In this document: positions 17,321 to 28,426 of the stretch, piece by piece
Numbering within the stretch: position 1 is the stretch's first letter
How the letters are laid out: each line of letters opens with the position of its first letter
Assembly (NCBI GenBank): GCA_026400835.1
Contig: JAPLOA010000067.1
Span: forward strand, 17,545 to 81,544
DNA: 64,000 bases
Source of the DNA: Planctomycetales bacterium
GTDB taxonomy: Bacteria > Planctomycetota > Planctomycetia > Planctomycetales > Planctomycetaceae
Reading direction: 5' to 3'
Notes under the pieces: generated by a model
Seen by the model: the letters and a program-made list of their open reading frames with translations, nothing else
Database searches by the model: none
Told to the model about the DNA's origin: nothing
Translations under genes and position numbers: made by a program

Positions 17321-19546
17321 CTAATTGTCCGTCTCCGTCACCACCAAAACCCAGCCGATATTGCTGACTTCTTTGGGGCGGCTGTGCACAATCACGGGCG
17401 ACATGGCGGCCAGGTGAGTTGCTCCGGTCAGCGGGTCAAGAAACTGTTCCATCAAAGCGACGGAAAGTTCCGGCGTCTCGGCATTCACGAGTTTCTCGGC
17501 CACTGTCAGGACAGAGTCTGTGACGCGCGGGAACTCTGCGTCGGACTTGCGATCTTTCAAATTCGGATGAGCGATCACCATCCCTTGATGATGAGTAATC
17601 TGGTTCTCTTCAACCTGAAACAACATCGCATTTTTCTGAACGCCAAAGTCGTCGATCTCCAGCGTCATGGAAAGCAAACCCAGTACTTGTCGTTCGATCG
17701 GATTTTCACTGTCCCAAACGGGCACAGAGAATGAAACGACCAGTTTATTCGTCGCGGTGCTCTGATAAACGCACGAAAGATTGACGACATCGCCCTGCTC
17801 TGCCAACTTCGGAATCAGATACTCCAGTGGTTTCAAAGTGGCCACACGTGGATCATCTTTCTCGAGGTCATGACCGAGCCCGTGAAAGTAATCTCGATGA
17901 CGATACTCACTGCCAATGCTGGTGCCTCGCGGCGTACGAGCATACTGCAGTCCTGTATTGGAAAAGATACTCCAGTTGGAATTCTGAATCGCGTTGCCAC
18001 GCAGACCACGATGTTCGTTGAGCCACGCCTGCAACGGCTCCCACAGAGTTTTTTCGCTCGGATTTGTGTTGGCGGCCCTCAAGAGATTCTTCAATGATCC
18101 CGACTGCGCTTCGGACTCCAGCAGTCTCCATCGCAGATCAATTTCGTAGCCGATGGCCTGAGCCATCGTGCGAGCTGTCGTTTCCAGGTTCTCCTGCCGC
18201 GCGGTTTGTGCTTCTTTATGGCTGAAGTCAGCCAGTTCACGAGCCGCATGTTCGCGTCGAGCCAGCGTCCCCAGCCATGCAGCGGCCATGACACTGATCA
18301 GGACGACGGCGACAATCCCGGAAGCCGCCGACTGAGCGGCGAACCGATGCCGTCGCACCCAGCGCGAGATTCGTTGAGCGCGAGTCTCACTCAGGACTGA
18401 TACGGGCTCATCGGCCAGATAATTCTCGACATCTGCCGCGAGATCGAGAGCCGTCTCGTAGCGATCTTTCGGCTGTGCCTGCATCGCTTTCAGGCAGATG
18501 GCTTCCAGACTGCGAGGCACACTCCGCACAACCTCCGACGGATGTGTGAATCGCCCTTCAATCACGCGAGTCCGGATTTCGTGTCCGTTATCACCCGTGA
18601 AAGCAGGTTGACCGCACAGGATTTTATACAGCGTAGCGCCGAGGCTGTAGATATCGCTGGCTGGAGTGGGAGCCAGATTGGACGCCTGTTCGGGGCTCAT
18701 GTAAGCGAGTGTGCCGGCTCCTCCGCCGGAAGTGCTGCTGTTCTGGCTGCCAGCGTTGGGCATCAGAGTCATTTCGCCGCTGTTGCGAAAGCGATCATCG
18801 CGATTCACGGGAACCGCCAGACCCCAGTCGACAACAATCGTCTCGCCATACTTCCCCAGCATCACATTCGCCGGCTTGATGTCTCGATGCACGATGCCAC
18901 GATTGTGGGCATAGGCAACCGTCTTGCAGACTGAAATGAATGCCGTGAGGAGCCGACGAAACTCAAGGCTCGGCTCTGCAGTGTTGCCCGCAGTTGCGCG
19001 AACCTGATGACAGCGCTGAATGGCCTCATCCATCGTTTCGCCGTCGATGTAACGCATGTAGTAAAACAGTTGCCCGTTTTCGGCCTGACCAATTCCATAC
19101 AGCGGCACAATCCCCGGGTGCTCCAGGCGTCCGGTGACTTCTGCTTCCAGCATAAAGCGATCGCAGCTTGTTCGATCTTTGATCAGACTCTGGTGGATGA
19201 ATTTGACCGCTACCTGACGATTCAGTTCGCGCTCCGTTGCGCGGTAGACGGCTCCAAGACCACCTTTGGCATGAAAAATCAGCGAGGTAATCTCACTGGA
19301 AGATGTCAGGCTCTCCGCGTCAGTACCGGTTGTCGATCTACGCCCTGATTTTTCGGCGGAGACATGATGCTGTTGCTCGATCGCGTCAACTCTGCGCCGC
19401 AGGTCCTGCTCAAGATGTGGCGCGTGGCGACATAACTCAGCGATTGACAAATGCTTTCCCTGCTCACGAGCGCCCTCCCACTGATCGACGAGATCGTCGA
19501 TCAGAACGGAATCGTTCATTCCGATTGTATTCTCATCAAGTGCCAT
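17321..19546 (-). CDS. Ser/Thr protein kinase with C-terminal extracytoplasmic Cache-like sensor
   Basis: A 741-residue transmembrane kinase. The N-terminal planctomycete-type lead (1-85) is followed by a kinase domain with the P-loop AKGGLGAVYRA (93-103), Lys115 in VAVKF, HRDIKPANVML (220-230), VDWGLA (DWG in place of DFG, 240-242) and GTLAYMSPEQA (278-288). One membrane segment follows (about 407-427). The outside part (440-741) has the layout of a PDC/dCache sensor, including EYRHRDYFHGLG near residue 570. It probably phosphorylates targets in response to an external ligand. It is the second gene of a two-kinase operon (14 bases after the upstream kinase gene). Kinase assignment is firm; the Cache call is inference. 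Confidence 0.9.
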   Translation of the reverse strand: MALDENTIGMNDSVLIDDLVDQWEGAREQGKHLSIAELCRHAPHLEQDLRRRVDAIEQQHHVSAEKSGRRSTTGTDAESLTSSSEITSLIFHAKGGLGAVYRATERELNRQVAVKFIHQSLIKDRTSCDRFMLEAEVTGRLEHPGIVPLYGIGQAENGQLFYYMRYIDGETMDEAIQRCHQVRATAGNTAEPSLEFRRLLTAFISVCKTVAYAHNRGIVHRDIKPANVMLGKYGETIVVDWGLAVPVNRDDRFRNSGEMTLMPNAGSQNSSTSGGGAGTLAYMSPEQASNLAPTPASDIYSLGATLYKILCGQPAFTGDNGHEIRTRVIEGRFTHPSEVVRSVPRSLEAICLKAMQAQPKDRYETALDLAADVENYLADEPVSVLSETRAQRISRWVRRHRFAAQSAASGIVAVVLISVMAAAWLGTLARREHAARELADFSHKEAQTARQENLETTARTMAQAIGYEIDLRWRLLESEAQSGSLKNLLRAANTNPSEKTLWEPLQAWLNEHRGLRGNAIQNSNWSIFSNTGLQYARTPRGTSIGSEYRHRDYFHGLGHDLEKDDPRVATLKPLEYLIPKLAEQGDVVNLSCVYQSTATNKLVVSFSVPVWDSENPIERQVLGLLSMTLEIDDFGVQKNAMLFQVEENQITHHQGMVIAHPNLKDRKSDAEFPRVTDSVLTVAEKLVNAETPELSVALMEQFLDPLTGATHLAAMSPVIVHSRPKEVSNIGWVLVVTETDN

Positions 19547-19560
19547 AGTGATCTGCGACT

Positions 19561-21258
19561 TTATTGTTTTGGCATCTCGGCTGGTTCACCATTCTGTCGG
19601 AACCGTGCGTAATCGAGCCATGGGTCGAGATCTCTCTCGGAGCGAAAGATGTCGCGGAACAACGCCAGAATTTGCTGGCCTTCTTCGGGTTTGTCTGACG
19701 CCAGGAGTTTCTCGGCCGCTGTCATTCGTTCTGTAATGATTCGGTTTCGCTCACTGTGAGTCAACAGGGCTTCTTTCTGAGACTTCAAATGTCGCTCAGC
19801 CAGCACTCTCCAGTACTTCGGATCACCAATGATACCACCGGCTTCAGTTGCGTCGGCTTTTTCGCCGGAAGTCGCGGCCGCTGGTTGAGCATTCTCACTG
19901 CTGAGTGAATTCAACATCTGCTGAAAGAGTTCGATGGATTCGAGAAGATTGCGGTCTTTGTCGCGTTCAGCCTGAAGGGCGGCAATGCAGTCCTTTTCAT
20001 GGCGATTTCGTCCATCGCGTTTGCCGCGAGCCATGTTCTCGGCCTGTCGCTCAAGAATGGCGACTTCTGCATCATCCAGCCAGCCGCTCACTTCCTGAAC
20101 GTGTTTGCCTTCCGGATACTGCTCCAGATAAGGCAGAAGAAACATTCGCTTCGCATCGTCAAATTTGACCACAGACGAATCGTCGCCAGTAGCCATAGCT
20201 TCTTTGGCTTTCAGATACAGCGCGTCTTCGTTGGGGCCCAGAACCATCCAGACGGCAGCCGCGATCAGCAGAAAGAAACAGGTGACGAGGAACCATGTTT
20301 TTTCATAGAACGCTGAGTTATCTTTCTTCTTCTTTTTCTTCTTCGGCTTGAGCTCCCCGGTTTCGGGGTCGACAGTTGAGCCCTTGCTCGCTCCTGCCGC
20401 CGCCATCGCTTCGGGAGAAACTTCCGAAACAACCTGCTGTGATTTTTGCAGAATCTCCGTCAGCTCCGTGTGAACCGCCAGAGCGTCATAAGGTCGGTCG
20501 TCAGGGCTCTTCGCAAGAAGCCGTTCAATCAGTTGATCGAGTGCCAGCGGGCACTCCGGAATTTTTTCACGAACGTTGTAAGGATCATCATTCAGATGCT
20601 GCATCAGCATCTCAGCTGGGTTGTCGGCGACAAACGGAGTCTGCCCGGTCAGTACTTCGTAGAGCAAACAACCGGTCGCATAAAGATCAGTCTTGCGTGA
20701 GATCGGCACGTTGCCCTGAATCTGCTCGGGGGCCATGTAGGCATAGGTGCCCACCGTCTTGCCAGCCGCTGTCAGTGCGGTCGCTTCGGTATCACGAGCG
20801 ATCCCGAAGTCGCCCAGCTTGATCTTGCCTTTCTTTGTGACAAACAGATTCGCTGGCTTCAGATCACGATGAATGATCCCTGCGTTGTGAGCAACCTCCA
20901 GCGCTGCACAAAGCTGTCGGCCGACCTGAACAGCCTGATCCCACGACAGCCGTTTTTTCTTTTTCAAAATATCCTGCAGTGATCCGCCATCAACGAGCTC
21001 CATCGCATACCAACGCTGGCCCTGATGAGTTCCTCCACCGTAGTACTTGACGATATTGGGATGAGTCAGTCGCTTCAGAATATCAATCTCGCGCTCAAAG
21101 CGTTTGAGCATTTTTGCGTCGCCGGAAAGTCCGGGCGGCAGGACCTTCAAAGCGACCTCTTTGCCGTTTTCCACGTACGTGGCCATGTAGACGATGCCCA
21201 TGCCTCCGGCACCGATCTGCTTCCCAAGGATGAACGGACCAATCTTTCGCTCAGTCAT
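19561..21258 (-). CDS. Ser/Thr protein kinase, single membrane segment, coiled periplasmic tail
   Basis: A 565-residue kinase. IGAGGMGIVYMA (15-26), VALKVL with Lys38, HRDLKPANLFV (130-140), GDFGIAR (149-155) and GTYAYMAPEQIQG are all canonical, so it should be active. A Lys-rich stretch (KPKKKKKKKDN, about 310) precedes a membrane segment (TWFLVTCFFLLIAAAVWMVL). The outer part of about 220 residues is charged and helical with no named domain. The genes are in the order kinase, then Cache kinase, 14 bases apart, suggesting co-expression and perhaps a shared signalling path. Promoter and signal are unknown. Confidence 0.93.
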   Translation of the reverse strand: MTERKIGPFILGKQIGAGGMGIVYMATYVENGKEVALKVLPPGLSGDAKMLKRFEREIDILKRLTHPNIVKYYGGGTHQGQRWYAMELVDGGSLQDILKKKKRLSWDQAVQVGRQLCAALEVAHNAGIIHRDLKPANLFVTKKGKIKLGDFGIARDTEATALTAAGKTVGTYAYMAPEQIQGNVPISRKTDLYATGCLLYEVLTGQTPFVADNPAEMLMQHLNDDPYNVREKIPECPLALDQLIERLLAKSPDDRPYDALAVHTELTEILQKSQQVVSEVSPEAMAAAGASKGSTVDPETGELKPKKKKKKKDNSAFYEKTWFLVTCFFLLIAAAVWMVLGPNEDALYLKAKEAMATGDDSSVVKFDDAKRMFLLPYLEQYPEGKHVQEVSGWLDDAEVAILERQAENMARGKRDGRNRHEKDCIAALQAERDKDRNLLESIELFQQMLNSLSSENAQPAAATSGEKADATEAGGIIGDPKYWRVLAERHLKSQKEALLTHSERNRIITERMTAAEKLLASDKPEEGQQILALFRDIFRSERDLDPWLDYARFRQNGEPAEMPKQ

Positions 21259-21610
21259 ACTGGAAATCGCCTGACAGAAGTGTCAGTTCAGGGAAAGGAG
21301 AGAACCAAAATCTTTGCAATGGGCCTGGCTGCTGTGTTGAACACGAGTCCCTTCGCCATTTTGACAGCCGAACAGGTTCGGCACAATCGGTCAGTGGCTT
21401 CTACGTGACAATCGGTTTTCTTTGTGAGCAGGTAATGGCGAGGATTGGCAAAATTTTGATCGAGCAGGTGAATTCCCGGGCGTTTGTAGCTCGAATCACC
21501 CGCAGTTGAGCATCTCGGGAAATTTTTCCAAACTGACCAGAATCCCTGTAAGGTCGGCTCCCGAGCCTGGTATTCCCTTTTGTCGCGAGATTTTGAACGC
21601 AGGAGTTTAG
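21259..21610. other. 352-base divergent intergenic region, no gene seen
   Basis: Separates the kinase operon from the pirin gene and presumably carries both promoters. The only clear site is the ribosome-binding site AGGAG before the pirin ATG. No repeat family member was recognised. Confidence 0.5.
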
Positions 21611-22309
21611 ATGTTAGAGGTACGCAAAGCCGGGGAACGAGGCCACGCCGACCATGGCTGGCTGGATACGTGGCATACGTTTTCGTTCGCCAGCTATCAG
21701 GATCCTCAACACGTCCGCTTTCGTGCGTTGCGGGTGATGAATGAAGATATCGTTGCTCCCGGGCAGGGTTTTGGAACTCATCCGCACAACGACATGGAAA
21801 TCGTGACCTATGTGTTGTCCGGCGCGCTGGAGCACAAGGATTCGATGGGAAACGGTGAGGTTCTGCGGCCGGGCGAGTTTCAGCGAATGACAGCCGGAAC
21901 CGGGATTACTCATAGTGAATTCAATCCCTCCGCGACGGAGCCTACTCATCTTTACCAGATATGGTTGTTTCCAGAGCGAAAGGGGCTGACGCCCGGTTAT
22001 GAGCAGAAATCATTCTCGGCGGTCGGACGTCACAATGAACTGCGCCTGGTGGCATCTCGCGACGGTGCACAGGGCTCTCTGAAAATTCACACCGATGCCG
22101 CAATCTATCTGGCACAACTGAACGAAAATGGTTCCGTGGATTTCACGATCACTCCCGGTCGATATGCATGGCTGCAGGTCCTGAGCGGATCTGTCTCCGT
22201 CAACGGAGTGGCACTTTTGCAAAGTGATGGAGTGGCGGTGACCGGTGAAGAGTCGCTGACGATCACCGCCGATCAGGATTCGGAAATCATGTTGTTTGAT
22301 CTGGCATAA
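21611..22309 (+). CDS. Pirin family protein (YhhW-like bicupin)
   Basis: A 232-residue bicupin. The N-terminal cupin carries the metal ligands His57 and His59 in GTHPHNDMEI, then His101 and Glu103 in GTGITHSEF, exactly as in YhhW-type pirins that show quercetin 2,3-dioxygenase activity in vitro. The second cupin (from YAWLQVLSGSVSVNG) lacks a metal site, as usual. A strong AGGAG site sits 6 bases before the ATG at 21611. It is flanked by the kinase operon (divergent) and a repeat-rich gap, so context does not suggest a partner. The physiological substrate is unknown. Confidence 0.93.
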   Translation: MLEVRKAGERGHADHGWLDTWHTFSFASYQDPQHVRFRALRVMNEDIVAPGQGFGTHPHNDMEIVTYVLSGALEHKDSMGNGEVLRPGEFQRMTAGTGITHSEFNPSATEPTHLYQIWLFPERKGLTPGYEQKSFSAVGRHNELRLVASRDGAQGSLKIHTDAAIYLAQLNENGSVDFTITPGRYAWLQVLSGSVSVNGVALLQSDGVAVTGEESLTITADQDSEIMLFDLA

Positions 22310-22356
22310 CTGGCCATCGCTCTTGTTTGAATCCGGATAGTGTTTTGGACCAACAG

Positions 22357-22377
22357 CCGGAACGCGTTAGCGTCCGG
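22357..22377. repeat. CCGGAACGC-GTTA-GCGTCCGG hairpin
   Basis: A 21-base near-perfect hairpin 48 bases after the pirin gene. An identical copy lies at 40869, where it is followed by TTTTT. Here the following bases are TTGTTCC, so termination would be weak. Confidence 0.7.
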
Positions 22378-22430
22378 TTGTTCCTGTGCTCAATGCATTC
22401 ACTCTGTATTTGCGGCGTGTTGTTTCATCG

Positions 22431-22690
22431 TAACCCGAAGCGTAAGTTTTTAAGTTGCGCATTTGCGTCTATCCCAACCCGCTGCGTGATCGATTGTGTT
22501 TTAGCGTTTTAGGCAGTGTTTGCGTAAATCCCTCGCTGACGCTTCGGGTTGTGATAAATCCCAGTGTTTCTCCGCAAGCGAACAACCTCAGCGCCGAAAC
22601 GCGCAACTTCAAAAAGCGTAAGCGAGGGATGTTAGATGTGTAGAATGAGCCCAATAATCCCTGACTGACGTTTCGGGTTGTGATAACCCA
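22431..22690. repeat. Cluster of AACCCG...GAGGGAT palindromes
   Basis: At least five arms of the dispersed family lie within 260 bases: about 22432, 22473, 22528-22551 (inverted), 22617-22630 and 22660-22680 (inverted). The block 22486-22570 lines up with 57795-57880, including GGCAGTGTTTG before and CCCAGTGTTT after the core, so the conserved unit extends well past the palindrome. It lies immediately upstream of the Old Yellow Enzyme gene and may influence its expression. Confidence 0.82.
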
Positions 22691-22728
22691 ATAAATCTCT
22701 TTACACCATTCTCCCCTGGTAAAATGAA

Positions 22729-23832
22729 GTGAGTTCATCAATGGCTGAGTCACATTTGTTGTCACCGTTTTCGTTGGGTTCGCTGACGCTGAAAAATCGA
22801 GTTGTATTGGCACCGATGACACGTTCTCGATCGGGCTCCGAGCGCATTCCGAATGCGAAGATGGCCGAATACTACGTGCAGCGCAGTTCGGCCGGTTTGT
22901 TGATCTCGGAAGCCACTGTGATTGCGGACTACGCGATCGGATGGAGCGAGACTCCCGGGATCTATTCGGACGAAATGGTGGCTGGTTGGAAGAAAGTCGT
23001 CGAGGCTGTTCATCAGGCGGGCGGGCGAATTTTTCTGCAGCTCTGGCATTGTGGCCGAGCATCTCACAGCAGCTTTCTGAACGGCAACCGTCCCATGGCA
23101 CCGTCAGAAATTGCCATCAACGGCGACTCGATTCAAACTCCGACGGGAAAGCAGCCCTATGAAGTGCCGCGGGCCATTGAGACGGCTGAAGTGAGCAGGA
23201 TCGTCAATGATTATCGACTCGCAGTCAGAAGAGCGAAGCAGGCCGGATTTGACGGCGTTGAACTACACGGAGCCAACGGGTATCTGATCGATACGTTCCT
23301 GCAGTCGAAGACCAATCATCGGACGGATCAGTATGGTGGTTCTGTGCAGAACCGTTTTCGGTTTCTGCGAGAGATCATTGAAGTTGCCACGGCGGAAATG
23401 CCAGCCGATCGAATCGGAGTCCGGATTTCGCCAAACGGTGTTTTCAATGATATGGGTTCGCCCGACTACCGCGAGACGTTCCGTTACGTTGCCAAACAGC
23501 TTGATCAGTATGGTTTGGCTTATCTGCATGTCATGGATGGTCTGGCCTTCGGATTTCATCAGCTTGGTGAGCCGATGACGCTGAATGATTTCCGAGCTGT
23601 GTTCAGTGGTCCACTGATCGGAAATTGTGGATACACTCAGGAGACCGCTGAAGCAGCGGTTGCAAATGGGCAGGCGGATCTGATTGCCTTCGGGCGGCCC
23701 TACATCAGCAATCCGGATCTGGTTGAAAGATTTGCTAACGGCTGGCCGTTGAGTCCTCCCGCAGAAATGTCAGCGTGGTATACACCCAGCGACACAGGTT
23801 ACACAGATTTTCCAAACTATCGCTCGGCCTGA
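22729..23832 (+). CDS. Old Yellow Enzyme-family ene-reductase (NADH:flavin oxidoreductase)
   Basis: An FMN-dependent alkene reductase of about 363-367 residues. The family landmarks are LKNRVVLAPMTRSR (about 21-34), the substrate-binding LQLWHCGRASHSS, HGANGYLIDTFLQ, KTNHRTDQYGGS and the C-terminal phosphate-binding ADLIAFGRPYISNPDL. It likely reduces activated C=C bonds of electrophilic compounds. GTG at 22729 or ATG at 22741 could be the start; ATG has a weak GAAGTGAG site upstream and matches the usual length. The gene sits between a repeat cluster and a WD40 pseudogene. Confidence 0.93.
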   Translation: MSSSMAESHLLSPFSLGSLTLKNRVVLAPMTRSRSGSERIPNAKMAEYYVQRSSAGLLISEATVIADYAIGWSETPGIYSDEMVAGWKKVVEAVHQAGGRIFLQLWHCGRASHSSFLNGNRPMAPSEIAINGDSIQTPTGKQPYEVPRAIETAEVSRIVNDYRLAVRRAKQAGFDGVELHGANGYLIDTFLQSKTNHRTDQYGGSVQNRFRFLREIIEVATAEMPADRIGVRISPNGVFNDMGSPDYRETFRYVAKQLDQYGLAYLHVMDGLAFGFHQLGEPMTLNDFRAVFSGPLIGNCGYTQETAEAAVANGQADLIAFGRPYISNPDLVERFANGWPLSPPAEMSAWYTPSDTGYTDFPNYRSA

Positions 23833-23867
23833 TCCCGTCGGACGACATACGCTGCTCTCGCCGTTGA

Positions 23868-24659
23868 AGGTTCCTGCTCTGGAGCCTTGCTGCGTCGCGC
23901 GTCATCTCCACGATCAAAGCGCATTCCGGACCTGTCTGGGGGATGTCGATTAGCCACGACGGAAATCTGCTGGCTACCGGGAGCGATGATGGCAAGGTTC
24001 GAGTTTTCGAATTGGCAACGACGAACGAATCCAGGCAGTTCGAAACGGGCTACGCCGTTCGTACGTTGGTGTTTGCACAGAGCGACAATCAACTGCTGAC
24101 CAGTGGTCGAACTGGGCAAGTGGAAGTCTGGAATGTCGAGACTGGCGAAAGAACCGTCAAAACTAATGGGCACGCGGGGGCGGTTTCCTGAGTCGCATTC
24201 GCACCGGACAGAAAGACCTTTGCCAGTGTCAGCGGCGACAAGACCGCTCGCATCTGGAATGCCACCACTGGCGGCGAGCAATTGACTTTGGAGCGCCACA
24301 GCGGAGGTATCTCCGGGGTAGCATTTTCGCCGGATGGTTCGCAGATCGTGACCGGTGGCCGGGACAAAACAGTTCGGTTATGGGAAACCTCCAGCGTTAG
24401 CCTTCATCACACCTGTGAAGGACACGGTGGCGATGTCTGGGCCGTCGCATTTTCTGCGACAACTCCTTTGGCGGTATCTGTTGGCGAAGATCGGGTCGTA
24501 AGAGTGTGGCAGACTGAGAAGCGAGAACAGTTGGCTTCACTCGTGGCGCATACCGGGTCGCTCTACGCTGTCGCGTTTACTCTTGACGGCCAGTATCTGG
24601 CGACAGCTGGCCGTGACGGTACCGTTCGTGTCCGGGACATGAAGCACGTTGCTCGGTAA
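23868..24659 (+). pseudogene. WD40 beta-propeller gene remnant, 5'-truncated with in-frame TGA
   Basis: One continuous frame encodes about six WD40 blades: AHSGPVWGMSISHDGNLLA then GSDDGKVRVFEL, SGRTGQVEVWNVETGE, SGDKTARIWNATTG, GGRDKTVRLWETSS, GEDRVVRVWQTEKR and AGRDGTVRVRDM. A TGA at 24189-24191 interrupts the frame after GHAGAVS, where a Trp (TGG) is common at this position, and the blade continues immediately after it (VAFAPDRKT). Upstream, WD-like sequence runs back to a stop at 23865 without a start codon or N-terminal domain. It therefore looks like the tail of a larger WD40 protein, as is common in planctomycetes, that has lost its 5' end and gained a nonsense mutation. Confidence 0.85.
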
Positions 24660-24668
24660 ACCACTTCG

Positions 24669-26736
<2,068 letters not shown>

Positions 26737-26794
26737 CGATGCTGCTCCTTAAACGTCGTACCGCCGCGGCCGCTGCGCGGGCTTCGTCTGAGGT

Positions 26795-28213
26795 TCAACG
26801 AGAGTCCCGCTTCTTTACCACAGTGACCAACTGATCTTCAGGCTCCTCAGTCAGCAGCAGACTGCGGAAGTGATATTCCTGAGGCTGGCCATTGCTGTGA
26901 AGCTGAAGTCCCAGCGAGCAGGCTTGAAGCATTTCAGGCTTGTCCGTGAAATCAAAAACTTCTTCGCCATTGGCTGCGAAACGGATGCGATCACCGCGGA
27001 CCAGAATTTCGATCTGATTCCACTGGCCTTTCTTCTCCAATTCATTTCCGCGGCCAACCGGAGCCACGCGATTGCGACGATGAGCGTCCCAGATGCCCCA
27101 GTCATGACAGAACATCAGCAACGGACCTTTGAAGCCGAACTTATTCTCGCCGGCATCCGTAAATTGTTCACCAAGAGCGGCCACTGCCGAGTGCATCGTA
27201 GAGTGCTTGTCGCTCATCGTCTGCTTCACTTCGAACAGCATTCGAAAGTTGCGGTACTTCTTTGCCGTGAACAGATAAGTGCTGCTTGTGACTTTGTCCT
27301 CGTTGGCTCCGCGAATCATGCCATGCTTTACAGACCAGCGAGTTTCATCGCCCGACCAGCCGGACAGATCCTTGCCATTAAAGAGATGCTGAACAGTTTC
27401 GGTTTTTGGGATACGTGATTCGACAAACAGAGGTTCAGAGAAGTCCGTTTCCGGCTTCTTCAGATTGAGTTCCTTGATCCAGGTGTTTCTGTAACGAACA
27501 TCATGGCCTTCGCATTGAAGCTTGATTCCACCGGGAGTGTCAGTAATTCCTTTTCCCCCATCATTGCCACCATCGATACCTGAATTAGGGCCGCCCCAGA
27601 CCTGATTGATTTCAAAGTTGTGATGCACTTTCTGGCCGTTGAAGTAAACCGTGGCCCGAGCTTTCTCAACACGCTGACCGTCCTTGAATCGAGCGGCTCG
27701 GAAGACAACATCGTACGAGTTCCAGCTTCCTCGCCCGTTATACGCGAAATACGGTGACTCGGTCTCATTGATGATGGCCGCCATCCCGTGCGGAGTATCA
27801 TCGCCGTCCAGAACCTGAATCTCGTGGCGATTCTGCAGATAGACTCCACTGTTGCCACCGGGATTCATGATCAGCAACTCAATGTGCAGGCGAAAATCGC
27901 GGTACTCTTTTTTGGTCACAATATCGGCTGCCCCGAATCGTCCGCCTGCGGCCGCTGGGTCATCTGTCATGACAGCGGTGCCGCCATCAACCGGGTCGTC
28001 GACGATTTTCCATTTAATCGGAAGAGAGGATTTGAATCCGGGGCCCTGCCAGTACGTCCATTTCTCGTCCAGCATTTCGCGAGAGCCATCAATGAGCATT
28101 TCTGCACCCTCGATCGGGGCAGCTCCCACACCGACATCGGCACGACAAATCGAGTTAAGGGCTGAAAGCCCGATAATCAGGGTTGCTATCCAGACCGGTC
28201 GACGTGAGATCAT
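26795..28213 (-). CDS. Exported DUF1080 (3-keto-disaccharide hydrolase-like) protein, two domains
   Basis: A 472-residue protein with a signal peptide (MISRRPVWIATLIIGLSAL, cut near CRADVG) and two DUF1080 jelly-roll domains. The first (about 45-255) includes GGNSGVYLQNRHEIQVLD and ends in a RYRNTWIKEL strand. The second (about 275-465) begins HLFNGKDLSGWSGDETRWS. DUF1080 proteins are hugely expanded in planctomycetes, and some hydrolyse 3-keto-glycosides made by Gfo/Idh/MocA enzymes, two of which occur in this window. Neither catalytic residues nor substrate can be fixed here. GGAG 10 bases upstream supports the ATG. Confidence 0.9.
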   Translation of the reverse strand: MISRRPVWIATLIIGLSALNSICRADVGVGAAPIEGAEMLIDGSREMLDEKWTYWQGPGFKSSLPIKWKIVDDPVDGGTAVMTDDPAAAGGRFGAADIVTKKEYRDFRLHIELLIMNPGGNSGVYLQNRHEIQVLDGDDTPHGMAAIINETESPYFAYNGRGSWNSYDVVFRAARFKDGQRVEKARATVYFNGQKVHHNFEINQVWGGPNSGIDGGNDGGKGITDTPGGIKLQCEGHDVRYRNTWIKELNLKKPETDFSEPLFVESRIPKTETVQHLFNGKDLSGWSGDETRWSVKHGMIRGANEDKVTSSTYLFTAKKYRNFRMLFEVKQTMSDKHSTMHSAVAALGEQFTDAGENKFGFKGPLLMFCHDWGIWDAHRRNRVAPVGRGNELEKKGQWNQIEILVRGDRIRFAANGEEVFDFTDKPEMLQACSLGLQLHSNGQPQEYHFRSLLLTEEPEDQLVTVVKKRDSR

Positions 28214-28426
28214 TGAGGAATACTCCGGAAGTCAGGTGGGAGAGATGGTGGAAGTTAGGTATGTATGAGGATACGTTGAACAGACGGAGAAAGCGGACAG
28301 CTGATTTACGTGTTCACCTGGGCAGCGATTGTTGTCAGAACGGCACCGAACTGCAAACAACACTGCTGTTCGTTAGAACTGCTGGCAGCCAAAAACAACA
28401 CTCATCAATTTTTGCCGGGAACGTCA

